Shown: in pieces, positions 10,794 through 23,570 of the stretch | How positions within the stretch are numbered: position 1 is the stretch's first letter | Layout of the letters: each line of letters begins with the position of its first letter | NCBI GenBank assembly: GCA_024741835.1 | Contig: JAENRP010000011.1 | Span: forward strand, 15,016-79,015 | Direction: 5' to 3' | DNA: 64,000 bases | DNA from: Diplocarpon mali | Lineage: Eukaryota; Ascomycota; Leotiomycetes; Helotiales; Drepanopezizaceae | Made by a program: the position numbers and the translations under genes | Notes under the pieces: model-generated | The model's database searches: none | What the model was told of the DNA's origin: nothing | What the model saw: the letters and a program-made list of their open reading frames with translations, nothing else

Positions 10794-12601
10794 CTATTTC
10801 TTTGTATTCTCAAGGATGGTCTTAATCATCTCGTTGCCCACTTTAGTAGCATCCGCGAACCGTGGCTGGAAGAACTTCTGCGTACTCTCAAACCGATCCC
10901 TGTAGCCTTCAAAATCCCCAAAAGCAACGCACTCACTCCACCCTCTAGCAGCGAACGTGAATTCCAGATCATCAGATCGAAAGGTGTTATCTTCTATGGC
11001 TACACGAATAACATCGTCGAGAAGAGCCGGCTTGCGGAACAAGTATTCTGTAACACCAAGCCAGAGCCTGAACAGAGGAGTTGAGCAGATCATGTGGTCG
11101 TAGGGAACGATGCCGAGTTGAGACCAACAGTCCACCATGGCTAGCAGGCTGAGATGGTTATTTGGCAGGGGGGTTTCGGGTTTCTTTCCTAGGGAGAAGC
11201 GGTCCAGTACTGCGTCCTGCAGGAGGAGCTCCTCATCCCAGCTCTGCGATGGAAACACTTTAGCGCCAGCTCTCTTGATTCTCGCCTCCAGCTCTTCTCG
11301 ATGTCCTCCAAGCATGAGCTTGTATAGATCCGTGACCGACTGGGCATACTGCTTGATCTGCTGCTTCGCGTATGGGTTGAGGATGGCCAAGCCGGCGTAG
11401 ACATGCCATTTCTGGGAGTAGATCCGCAGGGTGATATTGATCTTGACATTCTCGATCCCACCAACATACCGAGCTATCTCCCATGGAAACTGCTCGTTGG
11501 CGTGCCAGGCTTTGCCCATGCTGAGGAATGCAGCGTGGGTTACCGCTTGCGTATCTGCGGTGATTCGATCATGCTTGGCCGCGGAGAGGTAGACGTGTGC
11601 AGAGCCCAAGCAGGACAGGACTTCCTCGACTTTATCGAAGTTGGCTTGGGAGGCACGGTGCTTGATCAAGACCTGATTGCTTGGTCAGCGGAGAAGAGAG
11701 GGGAACCGTCAAGATCGCTAACCAGTGGTTGACCTTTGGGATCAACGTTTGGACCGTGGAGGGAATGGCAAGAGACAATATCTACATCCACCGGGAGATG
11801 CTTCTCAAACGCTGCGATTTCAGGAGCCTTGCAAGAAGTTTGACCACCCACTATGGCACCTTGCTTTGTGGCTATCCAGGATCAGCGATGTTGGTGGCAG
11901 GCAGAACAAGATTTGGCCGTACATGGTCCGTATTGAGCAACAACCTTATCAATCGAGGCAGCTTCTACGCTGTAGATTATATAGTCACTGGCCCTGGAGA
12001 CGAGATGGCCATTGGGAAAGATTTTGATATGCTTCTATTAACATCTCAGCACTTGTTGAGAAGGATGCTATGTAATTGCGCGGTATTTACTCTTCCTGCA
12101 AATTCCTCACGAAGACCCTCGTGTTTATCTTCCCTATCGCATGCATTCACTCTGCCCCATGTCAGCCGCTGCTCGGCAGTGCGCACAGTGTACCTGAATT
12201 ATATCTTGTTAGCTTATGGATCCGATGGAATTTCAGAGATAGCGATAGGTAGAACGAATTTTCAGACACATAAATTTAAGGTAGCTGAGGTTTTTCATCA
12301 GTGAGAGCCAGCCGCCAATTTGGTACCAAAATGGTATTCAAGCTGGCTGAAGACACTACTCGAGCCAAATGCACTCAAGTCATCACGATATTGTAAGGCA
12401 TAAAGAAAGGATGTGAAGCTTACCGATCGATGTTAACTGACTCAACGACCGCCAGATAGTGAAGGGAAATTACCTCCATCCTGCAGCGCTGAGCCTTCGG
12501 GCATACATCTTGCCCATATCACCCAGACCAATGATGCCAATCGTGAATTCCGAGGCCATCTCGAGCGAGCCCACTGAGTCAACCAAGTTCTGCTCAGCCA
12601 T
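10794..12601 (-). CDS. TYR1: Prephenate dehydrogenase (NADP+), TYR1 type
   Basis: Oxidatively decarboxylates prephenate to 4-hydroxyphenylpyruvate in tyrosine synthesis. Five exons, complement(10794..11672, 11723..11871, 11923..12034, 12091..12151, 12474..12601), give 442 aa; yeast Tyr1 is about 450. The Rossmann nucleotide-binding motif GIIGLGDMG lies at about residues 21-29. NGHLVSRASDYIIYSVEA, GGQTSCKAPE, HSLHGPNVDPKGQPLV, DTQAVTHAAFLSMG and PYDHMICSTPLFR follow in family order. Reading frame is conserved across every junction. The first intron is 322 nt, several times longer than the other three (about 50-56 nt). No fused chorismate mutase is seen, as is usual for fungal TYR1. Confidence 0.95.
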
Positions 12602-13466
12602 TCTGGATAGATAACGCAGCTGTCACATGGCACACAGTAAGTGTAAAGTTCTTGAATAACTACAGAGGGTCAACCCCGGTTGCGTTGGTAAGAGGTTGTT
12701 GAAGGGTGGATTTTGGTTCAAATTGAGGGTTGGAAATTATTATTAAAGAAATTCTCGGATGGCGCTAATCTAGCGTCTCAAATACGGGCTACTCTCAATT
12801 TAGAAACTAAGCGAGCCGCTTTGCCAGGTGGGCATTGGCTGACCAAGCAAGGAGATTCGAAATAAAATCGTTCGGGCTTTGAAAGTTACCTACGGCTCAA
12901 ATTGGAGTATTGGATTGGATTATATATGGGATCTTGAGCTTTGGAAGATTTCTCCTCCTTTTCCTGAGGTCCCAACACTCGTAGATGACCGAACAGGCTC
13001 AAGAGCTAAGCGTCCTGCCGAATTAACACATTCTGAAGCACGTACAAGAAGTGATGAGAATGTATGCATCCTTACAATTGATCCGGTCAGAAAGCTGGTT
13101 TACTCCGAGCAGTATCTTTCTTTCTTAAAGCTACATCATTTTTCACTGGTAGAAGCAAAGATACGTGCTGCACAGATGAACACCCACTAACCAGGGCTAC
13201 CTCAAATATATCCCGAATGATGCCGTGGCTTGGGGGAATCCAGAGAACTAAGCCGAATCTTCAATTTAGATATCAATCCAGTCCTCATCGAATAAATACT
13301 TCGTCTGGATTTTTCCCAGAAGGCTTGATAGAGTTTAGTGCCATCTCCCGAAGCCAGGCAGCCAGAGTTCTGCCTTATCGTTTAACGCCCACACAGATCT
13401 TCAAAAACAAATTCGGAACCCTGACCCGAAGACAACGATTCTGATATTCTAAACGCCAACGTCAAA
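12602..13466. promoter_or_regulatory. Divergent intergenic region TYR1 / uS11
   Basis: 865 bp between two divergent start codons, AT-richer than the surroundings. It must contain both promoters. A 103-codon ORF in it looks like chance. No defined motif was recognised. Confidence 0.4.
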
Positions 13467-14163
<697 letters not shown>

Positions 14164-14775
14164 AAAATTTGCTGGTATGGCGGAAGGGATGGTTTTTGCT
14201 GTGGGATTGACACTCACGCGGAGGGACGGCATGATTTGCCTGGCCCCCAACTTGTTCTATGTGTCATCACTTTAGTGCCACAGTATAAACTCCATTAACC
14301 TACCAGAAGAAGTTCTCCATTGTGATTTGCAGGTACTTTTCTACTCGAATGAGAAACTGAAGTATCTATCCATGCAGGAGCCCGTCCAGTCCAGTAATTA
14401 CAAGCAGTTCTTGTGCCTTCCGTTTCCAGGTTCATGAACGCCCTCTCGCTATGCTGAAATTGGTATGAAAACACAAGAAACAATTTTCAGGGTGACGCTC
14501 TTGAAAATGCATAGCACCTCAACACCTGCCAAAGAAGATCATTATCCATCCTTCGTTCGGTATATCCTGCCTCATAATGTCGTAATCTCAAGGAAATCCT
14601 CGTTCGTAAAGAGAAGAGAAGAGGGGTCGATGATATATTACACTCACTATTCGGTGTCGGAAGTCATGGGAAGCCGATTAGAAAGCCCATCTGACCGAAC
14701 TATGCGAATTGTAGCGTGTGCGTCGTTTCTCTTTCTTGCGACCTAGAGCGACCCCAAGAGATTAGAAATGCGCTG
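14164..14775. other. Convergent 3' spacer uS11 / AAR2
   Basis: 612 bp between two stop codons. No feature is supported beyond presumed 3' UTRs. Confidence 0.5.
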
Positions 14776-17012
14776 TTAGAAGCTAATTCGGTCCTTCTCG
14801 CGCCCGTCCTCGTCCAGCTCCACAATTTGTGGTGCAAACTCGCCTAGAGAAACCGGGGAGTGAGTATCGTCTTGAGAATAAATGAAAGGGAATAAGAGAG
14901 GGTGTATAGGTTGAAAGTGTAAGGGGGAAAGAGGTAAGATCATTTTATCCTGGTCACCACTAACCTCGCTCATCTTCAGCTTCAAATTCTGTGGACACAG
15001 CATCAACGAACTCCCCATCCTCAAGCTGCGTTAACTATCAGTAAAAATATGGCGAAGACCGAGAGAGAGAGCTCTAAAGGTGAGTAGTTTGTAGCTTTTT
15101 ATGGAATTCGAAGCCAGGCTTCGCTGCTTCTCCAGCCCCCAGCGCCACATCCCTGCACGCACGCAAACAGGAACTGTGGAAAGCTTACCTGGACCTGACC
15201 TGATCGAACAAAGTTGCCTCGAATGTCCCAGCCGCCTCGCCACTTCCAGAGGAAGGATTCAAAGTCCGTGAAAGCATCTCCAACAGCCTTCTGATCCTGC
15301 GTAAGATGAGTCGCAGCCTTTAACAGCTGTTCATCAAGTTGAGACTTGAAGTTGACCAGAAGACTCTTGAATTCATCTTCAAGATTGCCGTCAGAGTCGA
15401 AGATACTGCCTTCAATTCCAACTCCATCAAAAGCCAACTAGATCGACAATTAGAATATGCAGTCTGGAATGTTTCAGGATCTAGGACCAGAAAATAAAGG
15501 GCTAAAAATATCCTTGGCTCTATAATATTATCATGTTGGATTTACTGACCTGTGCATGAACTGCCTTAATGAACTTGTGGTAGAATCGTGGCAAGTCCAT
15601 CACTAGTCGAAATGCACGAAAAGTGACTTTGATAATACGAGCCCATTGCTCCATACAGGCGACGTTTCCCAAGAGCATTCCTGTGATGTAAGAGAACTGC
15701 AACTCTCCGATAATTTCGTCTGAGTCTTCGTAAGAGCATGAGCCGGAAATGATAGCTACAACGTAGGCGCTTGTATCCATAGCTTGCTCAGTGCGCTCTC
15801 GTCCAATGGATCGGGAGGAGAAGGTTCGCCCATCCTTTGGGAAGACAAAGCTCAGAACCTTATCATTACCAAAATCACGAGCATTGTCTCTTTGGATGCC
15901 GTGGCCTTGCTTGACATCATGGCTGGAGGACACCTGCCAATGATTCCACTCCTTCTCTCCAGTGACTTTGTTTAAGAAGGCAGCCTTAATAGAAGATGTC
16001 AACTGAACCCAGATAGATGGATCTTCAAGACCCTCTCTTTGCTTAACAGTGTATGACTGGAGCTTATCAGCAAACTCAGACAGGTTGTTCGCTTGAATGC
16101 GGACTTCAGCAAGAGTAGCCTCCCTAATTGTTGTCAGTCTCTTTCTTACTAGAAACCATCTGTTATAGGTAACAGGGAAGCTGAAATGTGTCATTTGCAG
16201 ACTTACTCAACAAGAGCTTCATTGTAATCGTCCCATCGCTTGACGATAACATCCCCAAATTGGTCACTAGCGAGCTTGGGCGACATAAGCCAGAAACCTG
16301 TCCGCAGGGATCCACTGCAAGTTCCAGCCCAGATAAGATGAGCTCCAGGAGGAAGATTCTTAACTCCTTCAAAAACACCTGGTTGCTCGACAGCAAAGCT
16401 GATCGTGTCGTAGCCAAAGATTACACCTGTGGGAATGTCTCTGACGACTACAATATCTCCAGATTTCAAGTGCTCAATCCCTTTGATATTAGGAGGAGGC
16501 CCCGGTGATGTTGAGTGAACCCGAAGAGTACCAAAGGAGTGTGTGCCGATTGCTTGCATCGAATGGACTGACTTCATCGACTGCTCTGATGGCGACTTTG
16601 ACAAGCTGCATTGATTGACCGCGTCAACAAGGCTTGCTTCAGACTCACCACGCGTAATATACTCATTGAGGTGTCCATGAGAATCCCTATGTGGGTTTTC
16701 AGATGTGGTGATCAAGCTGGGGATAGCTGGTTGAGAGACCTCGTAGCTGCTATTCGATTTGACCGATAATTGTCGTGACAGGGCTGAAGCATGGCCTTTG
16801 ATAGCAGATGAACTCCTTTGAATATTCAGTTGGTCCTGAATGAAGGTTGTGTTGGTCTTTTCTGTAGCTTCATCACCGTCACTTGAAGATAACGCGCTTT
16901 GAGGAGCCGTGAGAGGAGTCACGCTAAAAGCTGCGTCGGACTCCATTGAGACCAGGTTTTGGGTACCTGAATTGCCAGCGTCGGGAGATGTGTCTCCTGT
17001 AAACTGAGCCAT
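14776..17012 (-). CDS. AAR2: AAR2-family U5 snRNP assembly / splicing factor
   Basis: AAR2 binds Prp8 in a cytoplasmic U5 snRNP precursor and is replaced by Brr2 during maturation. Five exons, complement(14776..14843, 14965..15025, 15189..15437, 15550..16123, 16207..17012), give 585 aa. Residues 1 to about 185 are Ser/Thr-rich and probably disordered, without known motifs. The AAR2 core starts at GDIVVVRDIPTGVIFGYD (about 186) and continues through GVKNLPPGAHLIWAG and GFWLMSP to VKRWDDYNEAL. The C-terminal helical half has DEIIGELQFSYITGMLLGN and ends in the family segment GEFAPQIVELDED. The protein is much longer than yeast Aar2 (about 355 aa) mainly because of the N-terminal extension; translation from an internal ATG cannot be excluded. 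One donor is GTTAGT, slightly off consensus. Confidence 0.9.
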
Positions 17013-17669
17013 CTTCTGTTGGCCAGAGCAAGCAGTAGAAGTGTTGTGTTGAGAAAAGTCAGATCTCCTGGTGATGTTTACTTAGATCGGCTCACTTTGA
17101 GATAAGAGGTGAAAAGTATCTCTACCGAAGGCAGTAAAATGTGTGCGAATTTTGGCGCTAGTGGTGAGCGGACAGAGGAAACTTCTTTTCGCTTATAGTG
17201 AAATGGAAGATACCTTTCAAAAATTAGGACCTTGAGAAGAAAACAGACAAAGGGCTGGATGGTATTGCCCTTAGTAGCTGGAGATTCCCACAACTAACGA
17301 AGAAGTATGGGCAAGATGCACAAGAGAAACGAACGTCGAGGCACAGGATATGTGTCAGTACAAGAGGTTCGGTGCAATGGAAACACAGGTGGGATTTCGT
17401 AATCCTGTGAGGATGATGACCGTGACCCTGATGATGATGCCAGACTGGAACTTTTATTTTCTTATTGACTTAGAGATCTGAACTTCTAGCGTTTTTGCAG
17501 GGATATGACGCCACCAACGGACCAGAGACTTGGCCCAACTGCTACTTACGGCCCGCACTGGCCTTTTCTAGTTTTGTGCGAATCATCCAAGCTTTATGTT
17601 GTACTCCTAAGATCCGGCTTCACATCATTGATATCTACTGCCTCAATTCGAAGCGATTACGATTCTGAG
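17013..17669. promoter_or_regulatory. Divergent intergenic region AAR2 / 139-aa gene
   Basis: 657 bp between start codons. An upstream ATG in frame with the downstream gene exists at 17505, but the intervening peptide looks non-conserved. No specific site was identified. Confidence 0.35.
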
Positions 17670-18235
17670 ATGGCTTCAGGCCAGCCAGAAACGGTTCCAA
17701 GAACTGCAGATGCAATCGCCAGGGACAATGGCCAGCCTGTCGCACCGGCTTTGGAAGGGAAGGAGGACGTTGGGGAAGAAGAGCAGCTGGAGCAGGCCCT
17801 GAAGACCTTGAAGGAGATGCATATCCAGGTCAGTCAGAATCGTTTTCTTGCAAGTAGTCGGGACGTGATACTGATTCCAAAGTAGCTCCGAGGATTGCGG
17901 ACCACAGTCCCCAGACTGATAGCCCCACTGACCTCCAAACAGTCTTCACGTATGCATATAAAACTTTCCCATACCAGCAATCGATGCGGAACAGCCGTAG
18001 TCAGCGCTGCACAAGGTATAGTTGCTAATGCCAGGCAGCTGAAGCCCTTTTCCGTAACTTCTCGGACTCAGCAAACATGGCCAACCAGGAAGTGCAGGAA
18101 TTTCGCCGCTTGATGACCGACGAGAAAAGCATTGAGGTTATGGAGCAGGCAAGGAGAAGCCGGGCTGAAGACCCCAAAGGAATCAAACCATGGAGAGTCA
18201 CAGAGCATCCTGATTGGCTCACAAGAGACTCATAA
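17670..18235 (+). CDS. Hypothetical protein, 139 aa, three exons
   Basis: Three exons, join(17670..17828, 17886..17949, 18039..18235). All introns are GT-AG and the frame is kept. The protein has an acidic N-terminus, a likely helical/coiled region from EEEQLEQALKTLKEMHIQ through LRGLRTTVPRLIAPL, a second helix with NQEVQEFRRLMTDEKSIEVM, and a Pro/Trp-containing end (GIKPWRVTEHPDWLTRDS). The dense, non-repetitive composition after splicing argues for a real gene. I do not recognise the family. The size and helical layout would suit a small subunit of a larger complex, but that is only a guess. A longer reading from ATG 17505 is possible. Confidence 0.65.
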
Positions 18236-19047
18236 TCGGCTCACCGCGTGTTCGAAAAAATTTGTGCATTTGAGGGTGTCTTTACCGTATTCCATGGGCG
18301 TTTTGGGTGAGGGCAGTCTCCCAGTTTCCGAAGGTTGGACCGGCTATTTTGGGGCATCTAACGCTCGGATTTTCGAGCATTTTGGCTGGGAGGTAGTATT
18401 TTAACGATAGTAAGAAATCGAGGGGTTTACTATTGCTCATAATATTGACGCAGGAGTCACTCCACCAATATCACCATTCAAGCTGTCCTCAGTCGATCAT
18501 ACGTGAATGTTATTATTGCATAGTTGCACGCAAAATTTGCAATGTACTGGAAACCCACTCAACAGTTTGGGCCAGCTTGGAACAGCCTGTAACAGCCTGG
18601 AGAAGTGAGATGTAGATTTATTGATTCTAGTCAGTCCGGATGTCAATATCCATGATCCCAAAAGTGATGTGACGGGCCCATGAAGGGCCGCTACTGTTCA
18701 CTTTCTTGGTGGCGATTGGGCATCGAGGGAGTCGTGACTCGATCTTACCCACCGAGTCGACTGACTCACCAATGTGAGGCACATATGAAGCACTTACCTT
18801 TTAAAGAGCTCTTCCATATAAATCTGAACTGATGAAGACGTGGCCCGCGAGTGTGATTAGTATTTTCCTTTAAGCCCTGCAGTACCTAATTGTGAATTAA
18901 GGCAGTGAAGTGTTTACCTACGTACCTGTAGGCTGCCACTATAACTCGCTTAATTTCGAACCCCTCCACGCCAGATAATTGAAAATCACAGTTTTCGTTC
19001 TATCATCACAACGCGAGCCAGCAACTCTCCGCCATCACATCATCAAC
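18236..19047. promoter_or_regulatory. Intergenic; 5' flank of eIF3c
   Basis: 812 bp containing the 3' flank of the 139-aa gene and the promoter/leader of eIF3c. ORFs here are short and unconvincing. Confidence 0.4.
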
Positions 19048-21745
19048 ATGGCATCTCGATTTTTCCACGGCGACAGCTCCAGCGAAAGCAGTTCTTCCGA
19101 TGAGGAGGAGCTCTACTCCGACAAGGAGGAGGCGGAGGAGGCGTCCGATGCAGAAGATTCCGACGAGGACGAAGACGAAGACGAGGACGACTCTTCCAGC
19201 AGCGATGAAGATGGCGGCAAGAAGAGCGGCGTCAGCAAGTTCTTACGAGACGCAGATTCTGAAAGCGAAGATAGCAGCGACGAGGATGTGGCCAAGGTCG
19301 TGAAAAGTGCGAAAGACAAGCGCTTCGAGGAACTAGAGAGCACCGTGAAGGCCATTGAAAATGGGCAAAAAATCAATGATTGGGGTGTTATTTCTGCAGG
19401 TAGGTCGTGTTAAAGCAAATGCCTTGGTTTGATGGCTTATGTACCAAACTAGAGTTCGACAAGCTTAATCGACAGGTGGTCAAGCTCGTCCAGGCTGGCA
19501 ATACCCCGAAGCTGTACGTCCGAGCTATCACTGAGTTGGAAGATTTCATGAATGAGACTATCGCAAAGCAGAAGGTTTCGACGAAGAAGATGAATGCGAC
19601 TAACGCACGAGGACTCAATGCTGTCAAGCAACGCATCAAGAAAAACAACAAGGACTACCAGAAGGATATCGATTCGTACAGGGCGGATAAAGATGCGTTC
19701 ATGGAATCCGACGAAGAAGAGGAGCCTGCGCCTAAGCCCAAGAAGCCGAAGGCCGTCTCTGGTGTACCACAGGCTACGTTCGAGGAAGATGACGAAGGGT
19801 TCTCAACGGTTGGCAAGGGTGGACGAGCCTTACAATTTACACCAGAGAGTATTCTCAAACACCTTCGTACGATTATGGAGTCTCGAGGAAAAAAGAATAC
19901 AGACCGTACGGAACAGATCAAAATTATGGAGAAACTATTCGAAGTTGCGACAACCCCATACCAACGAGTCCGAGTTCTCTTGACCCTCATCTCGACGAGA
20001 TTTGATTTGACTACCGGTGTACAGACCTTCATGTCTCAAGATCAATGGAAGGCAGCCGAGCAAGAGTTTGGAAATCTTTTGAAGGTTCTCGAGACGAATC
20101 GGGAGTTGATCGTTGTGGAAAGCGCGGAGGAATGGGAGGACGATGACAAGCAGCCCACTGTCACGCCCGGCGAGACGTTCAAGATCCCTGGCAGCATCGT
20201 TTCATATGTTGAGCGACTTGACGATGAGCTCACCAGATCACTGCAGCACATCGACCCTCATACCGCTGAGTATATCGATAGACTGTCGGATGAAGGAGCC
20301 CTATACAACAATATTACCCGAGTTTTGTTGTACACGGAGAATCTCCGCCAAGACGAGAAGCTTCAGATTCCCCAAGACAGTCTCAACCGAATTGTGATGA
20401 GAAGACTAGAGCACGTCTACTTCAAGGTCAGTAGCCTTGCCAAGCCTCTCCTAGAGATATATGCTTACAGACATTGTAGCCATCCGCAGTTGTCAAGATA
20501 CTCGAAGAGAACTGCTGGAAGTCAATTCCGAAGAATTTGGAATCCACAATCACACCTCGGAGTAAAGTTTCGGACGCAACGGCTCTGGTTAATGTTCTCT
20601 GCAACTATCTCTTCATCAACAGCGAGGGCATCATCCGTGCACGGGCTATGCTCTGCCAAATCTATTTCCTTGCTCTGCACGACAATTATTACAAGGCTCG
20701 TGATATGATGCTGATGTCTCATTTACAAGAGACCATCAACGCCTTCGACGTCCACAGCCAAATTCTTTTCAACCGAACGCTCGTTCAGGTCGGCCTTTGC
20801 GCTTTCCGAGCTGGTCTTGTGTTCGAAGCTCAGACCACTCTACAAGAGATCTGCGGTTCTGGACGGCAAAAGGAGCTGCTGGCTCAAGGTGTTATGATCC
20901 AAAGATACAACCAAGTCTCGCCAGAACAAGAACGCCTTGAGCGGCAACGACAACTCCCCTTCCACATGCACATCAACCTTGAGCTCCTCGAGTGCGTTTA
21001 CCTTACCTGCAGTATGCTTCTAGAAATCCCTCTCCTCGCACAGACCGGTTCGTCTCCCGATATCAAGAAGCGCGTCATTAGCAAAACCTATCGACGTATG
21101 CTCGAGTATCATGAGCGTCAAATCTTCACCGGTCCGCCCGAAAACACCAGAGACCACGTCATGCAAGCTTCTAAGGCTTTGGCCGCTGGAGAATGGAAGA
21201 AGGCGACCGAGTTTATCCACTCCATTAAGATCTGGGAACTCATGGCTAAGCCAGACTCTATCAAAGATATGCTCTCCGCACAAATCCAAGAGGAAGGTCT
21301 TCGAACATACCTCTTCACCTACGCTCCATATTATGATACCCTCTCGGTCGGCACTCTCTCTTCGATGTTCGAGCTCTCTGAGCGAAAGGTCGCCGCAATT
21401 GTCAGCAAGATGATCAGTCACGAGGAGCTTGCTGCTGCTCTGGACCAGGTCAACTCTTCAATAATCTTCAGAAAGGGCGTGGAGTTGAGTCGACTTCAGA
21501 GCTTGGCACTAACTCTCAGCGACAAAGCCAGCGGTCTCATTGAAAGCAACGAGCGAACTTTGGAGACGAGAACTCAAGGCACAGCCAATGCGTTTGAGCG
21601 ACAAGGCGGAAGAGGTGGTCGTAGCGGAAGAGGCGGTCAACGTGGCCGGGGGGGTGGTGGACGTGGAGGTGGAAACAACGCGCCGAGACAATCTGGTGGT
21701 ACACAGTTTACGGGCGGTGCATTGGGTGCTGCGATTCGAGCTTAG
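19048..21745 (+). CDS. nip1: Eukaryotic translation initiation factor 3 subunit C (eIF3c/Nip1)
   Basis: Core eIF3 scaffold that bridges the 40S subunit, eIF1 and eIF5. Three exons, join(19048..19399, 19453..20426, 20480..21745), give 863 aa, the usual length in filamentous ascomycetes. The N-terminus [19 protein letters not shown] and the long acidic Ser/Asp/Glu stretch (about residues 8-75) are typical. [19 protein letters not shown] and [20 protein letters not shown] lie mid-protein. A PCI-type region ([20 protein letters not shown], then [12 protein letters not shown]) precedes an RGG-like Gly/Arg tail at the C-terminus. Each intron is about 53 nt. It is convergent with uricase. Confidence 0.97.
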
Positions 21746-22554
21746 TGGTGATAATATTGCGTTGGACATGGGTTTGGGCTGTATGATCCATTGGGCGTTC
21801 CGCAGAGCTTACGAAAAAAAAAGCCCATTTTTTGTGATTAGGTCAGACTAGCAAGATTCCTATCCAGGCTCTATGATGCAAATGTCTCTATAACTCTGAG
21901 GAAGAGAAATGCGACTCTACAGCATGTACATTTTTACTACAAGGCCAGCGCAGCCTCACGTGTTCCACTTGAGGCAAGAAATTTGTGGAATCATCCCACA
22001 TCTTGATGGAGTTATGGAGCAATGTGTCACTGGGGCTCTAAGGTGTGAGAAATGAAACTCAAAGCCAGGCAAGCTGTATCTCTGTTTGGTTTATACCGAG
22101 CCCGGAAATGCTCTGAATCTCTACAGAACTTGATGGCACTTCATGCTACACATACTTTCGGCCATCTATGGCCCACTTCCGAGTTTACCTTGGCTTTTCT
22201 TTGTATGTTGCCTCCAATGCTCTCTCCCCCTCCCCGTAACCAGGCTCACGTAAAGCAACGATTTGGGGCTTTCGATGGAGAACGGACTACGAATAAGATT
22301 TGGCATATCATGCCCTTGCTCGAAAAGGTCTCACAGGTATAAAAAGTCACCAACCCTCGAATACACATCGGCTTGCGAGACATCAGATGGTCATTTCCAT
22401 CAAGAAATATTTTTTTGGTATCTGCAAACTCCATATATGACGACGATGCCCAAGCAGTTTTACGCCGGAGCTAAATCATGTGAAGATAACGCCTGGTTCA
22501 ACCGTCAATCCGTCAAAAGAACTCCTCGCGCTACACTTTTACCAGAATTTCCCT
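21746..22554. other. Convergent 3' spacer eIF3c / uricase
   Basis: 809 bp of presumed 3' UTR and spacer. Nothing else is supported. Confidence 0.5.
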
Positions 22555-23570
22555 CTATAACCTGGAGGGCTTGCTCGAACGGGATACGTTGACTTCAATG
22601 AGTCCGTTTGGTCCTGATTGAGGGGCGTACACCTCAGCGTCCTTGCCCGTATTCTTGGTGTTCTTGTGCCAAGACATGTCTGCAGCAACGTCAGCTTCAG
22701 CTCAGGACAATCTTGATGGAGGAATCGGCTTACCAACTTCGAAGTAGTGCTTGTTGGGGAGCTTGTACTCCACGTTGCTGACACCTGGAATAGCCTCCAA
22801 GATCTGCTCGCACATCTTGTACATAGTGTTCTGGACGGACGGGCTGGACTCTTCGGCAAAGGTTTTCATGGTGATAGCCCGTGCATCGACCCAAGCCTTG
22901 TCGAACTTGGGGATCACAGCATTCACGGCGCTTTGTCCGGAAAACGTCTTCCAGGTCCATGTAGCATCAACATCCGTAGACAAAATTCTGTCCCAGACTT
23001 CGGGGAGCGTGGTATACTCGTCACGCACGAAACCATGGAATGCGGAACCGGTGCTCTTCAACACCAACAAGCCCACAATGCTGCTGCGAATATCGATCCC
23101 CATGCCCTTCTTGATGACCGCTTCGACATTCCGTGTCTCGTTGCCGTCGCGGTAGAAAGAGTGCGGGTGTGGCTTTCCGTCAATGGCCATTCGGGTCCAT
23201 CTGTGTGTGATGACCTTGACGTTGGCGGTTGTGATATGGGCGTAGGTTTCGACGAAATGCGTGCCCAAGATGCTGGCAAAGAGCTCGGGGGGGGTTACTG
23301 GGTGTTCTTTGGCTTTGATGTAAATGGTATTCTTGATAGAGTCGGTTGCAACTACCACGCTATTGTCTCCTTTCGTATACCTGTCATATCTGTGAGAACC
23401 GGGCGCAAAACTTGCGGAAGGGCTGCATACGAGTTCTCAATAGCACCCTCTAGAAGCACGCAGACAGTCATCTCTGTGACAGTCTGGATGCCAGTGCTCT
23501 GGTCCTTCTCGACCTTGTAGACGCGGACATTGTCCTTGCCATATCGTGCAGAAGATACAACGGCAGACAT
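22555..23570 (-). CDS. uaZ: Urate oxidase (uricase), peroxisomal
   Basis: Oxidises urate to 5-hydroxyisourate in purine catabolism. Three exons, complement(22555..22679, 22734..23380, 23431..23570), give 303 aa, the family size. Visible are ARYGKDNVRVYKV near the N-terminus, TNTVKVIT-like HRWTRMAIDGKPHPHSF, and the uricase signature LKSTGSAFHGFVRDEYTTLPE (about residues 155-175). PNKHYFEV, DAEVYAPQSGPNGLIEV and a C-terminal SRL (PTS1, peroxisome import) follow. The PTS1 depends on splicing into the last exon. It is divergent from the TSC11-like gene across a 1.37-kb promoter region. Nitrogen control is expected for this pathway, but I did not map GATA sites reliably. Confidence 0.96.
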
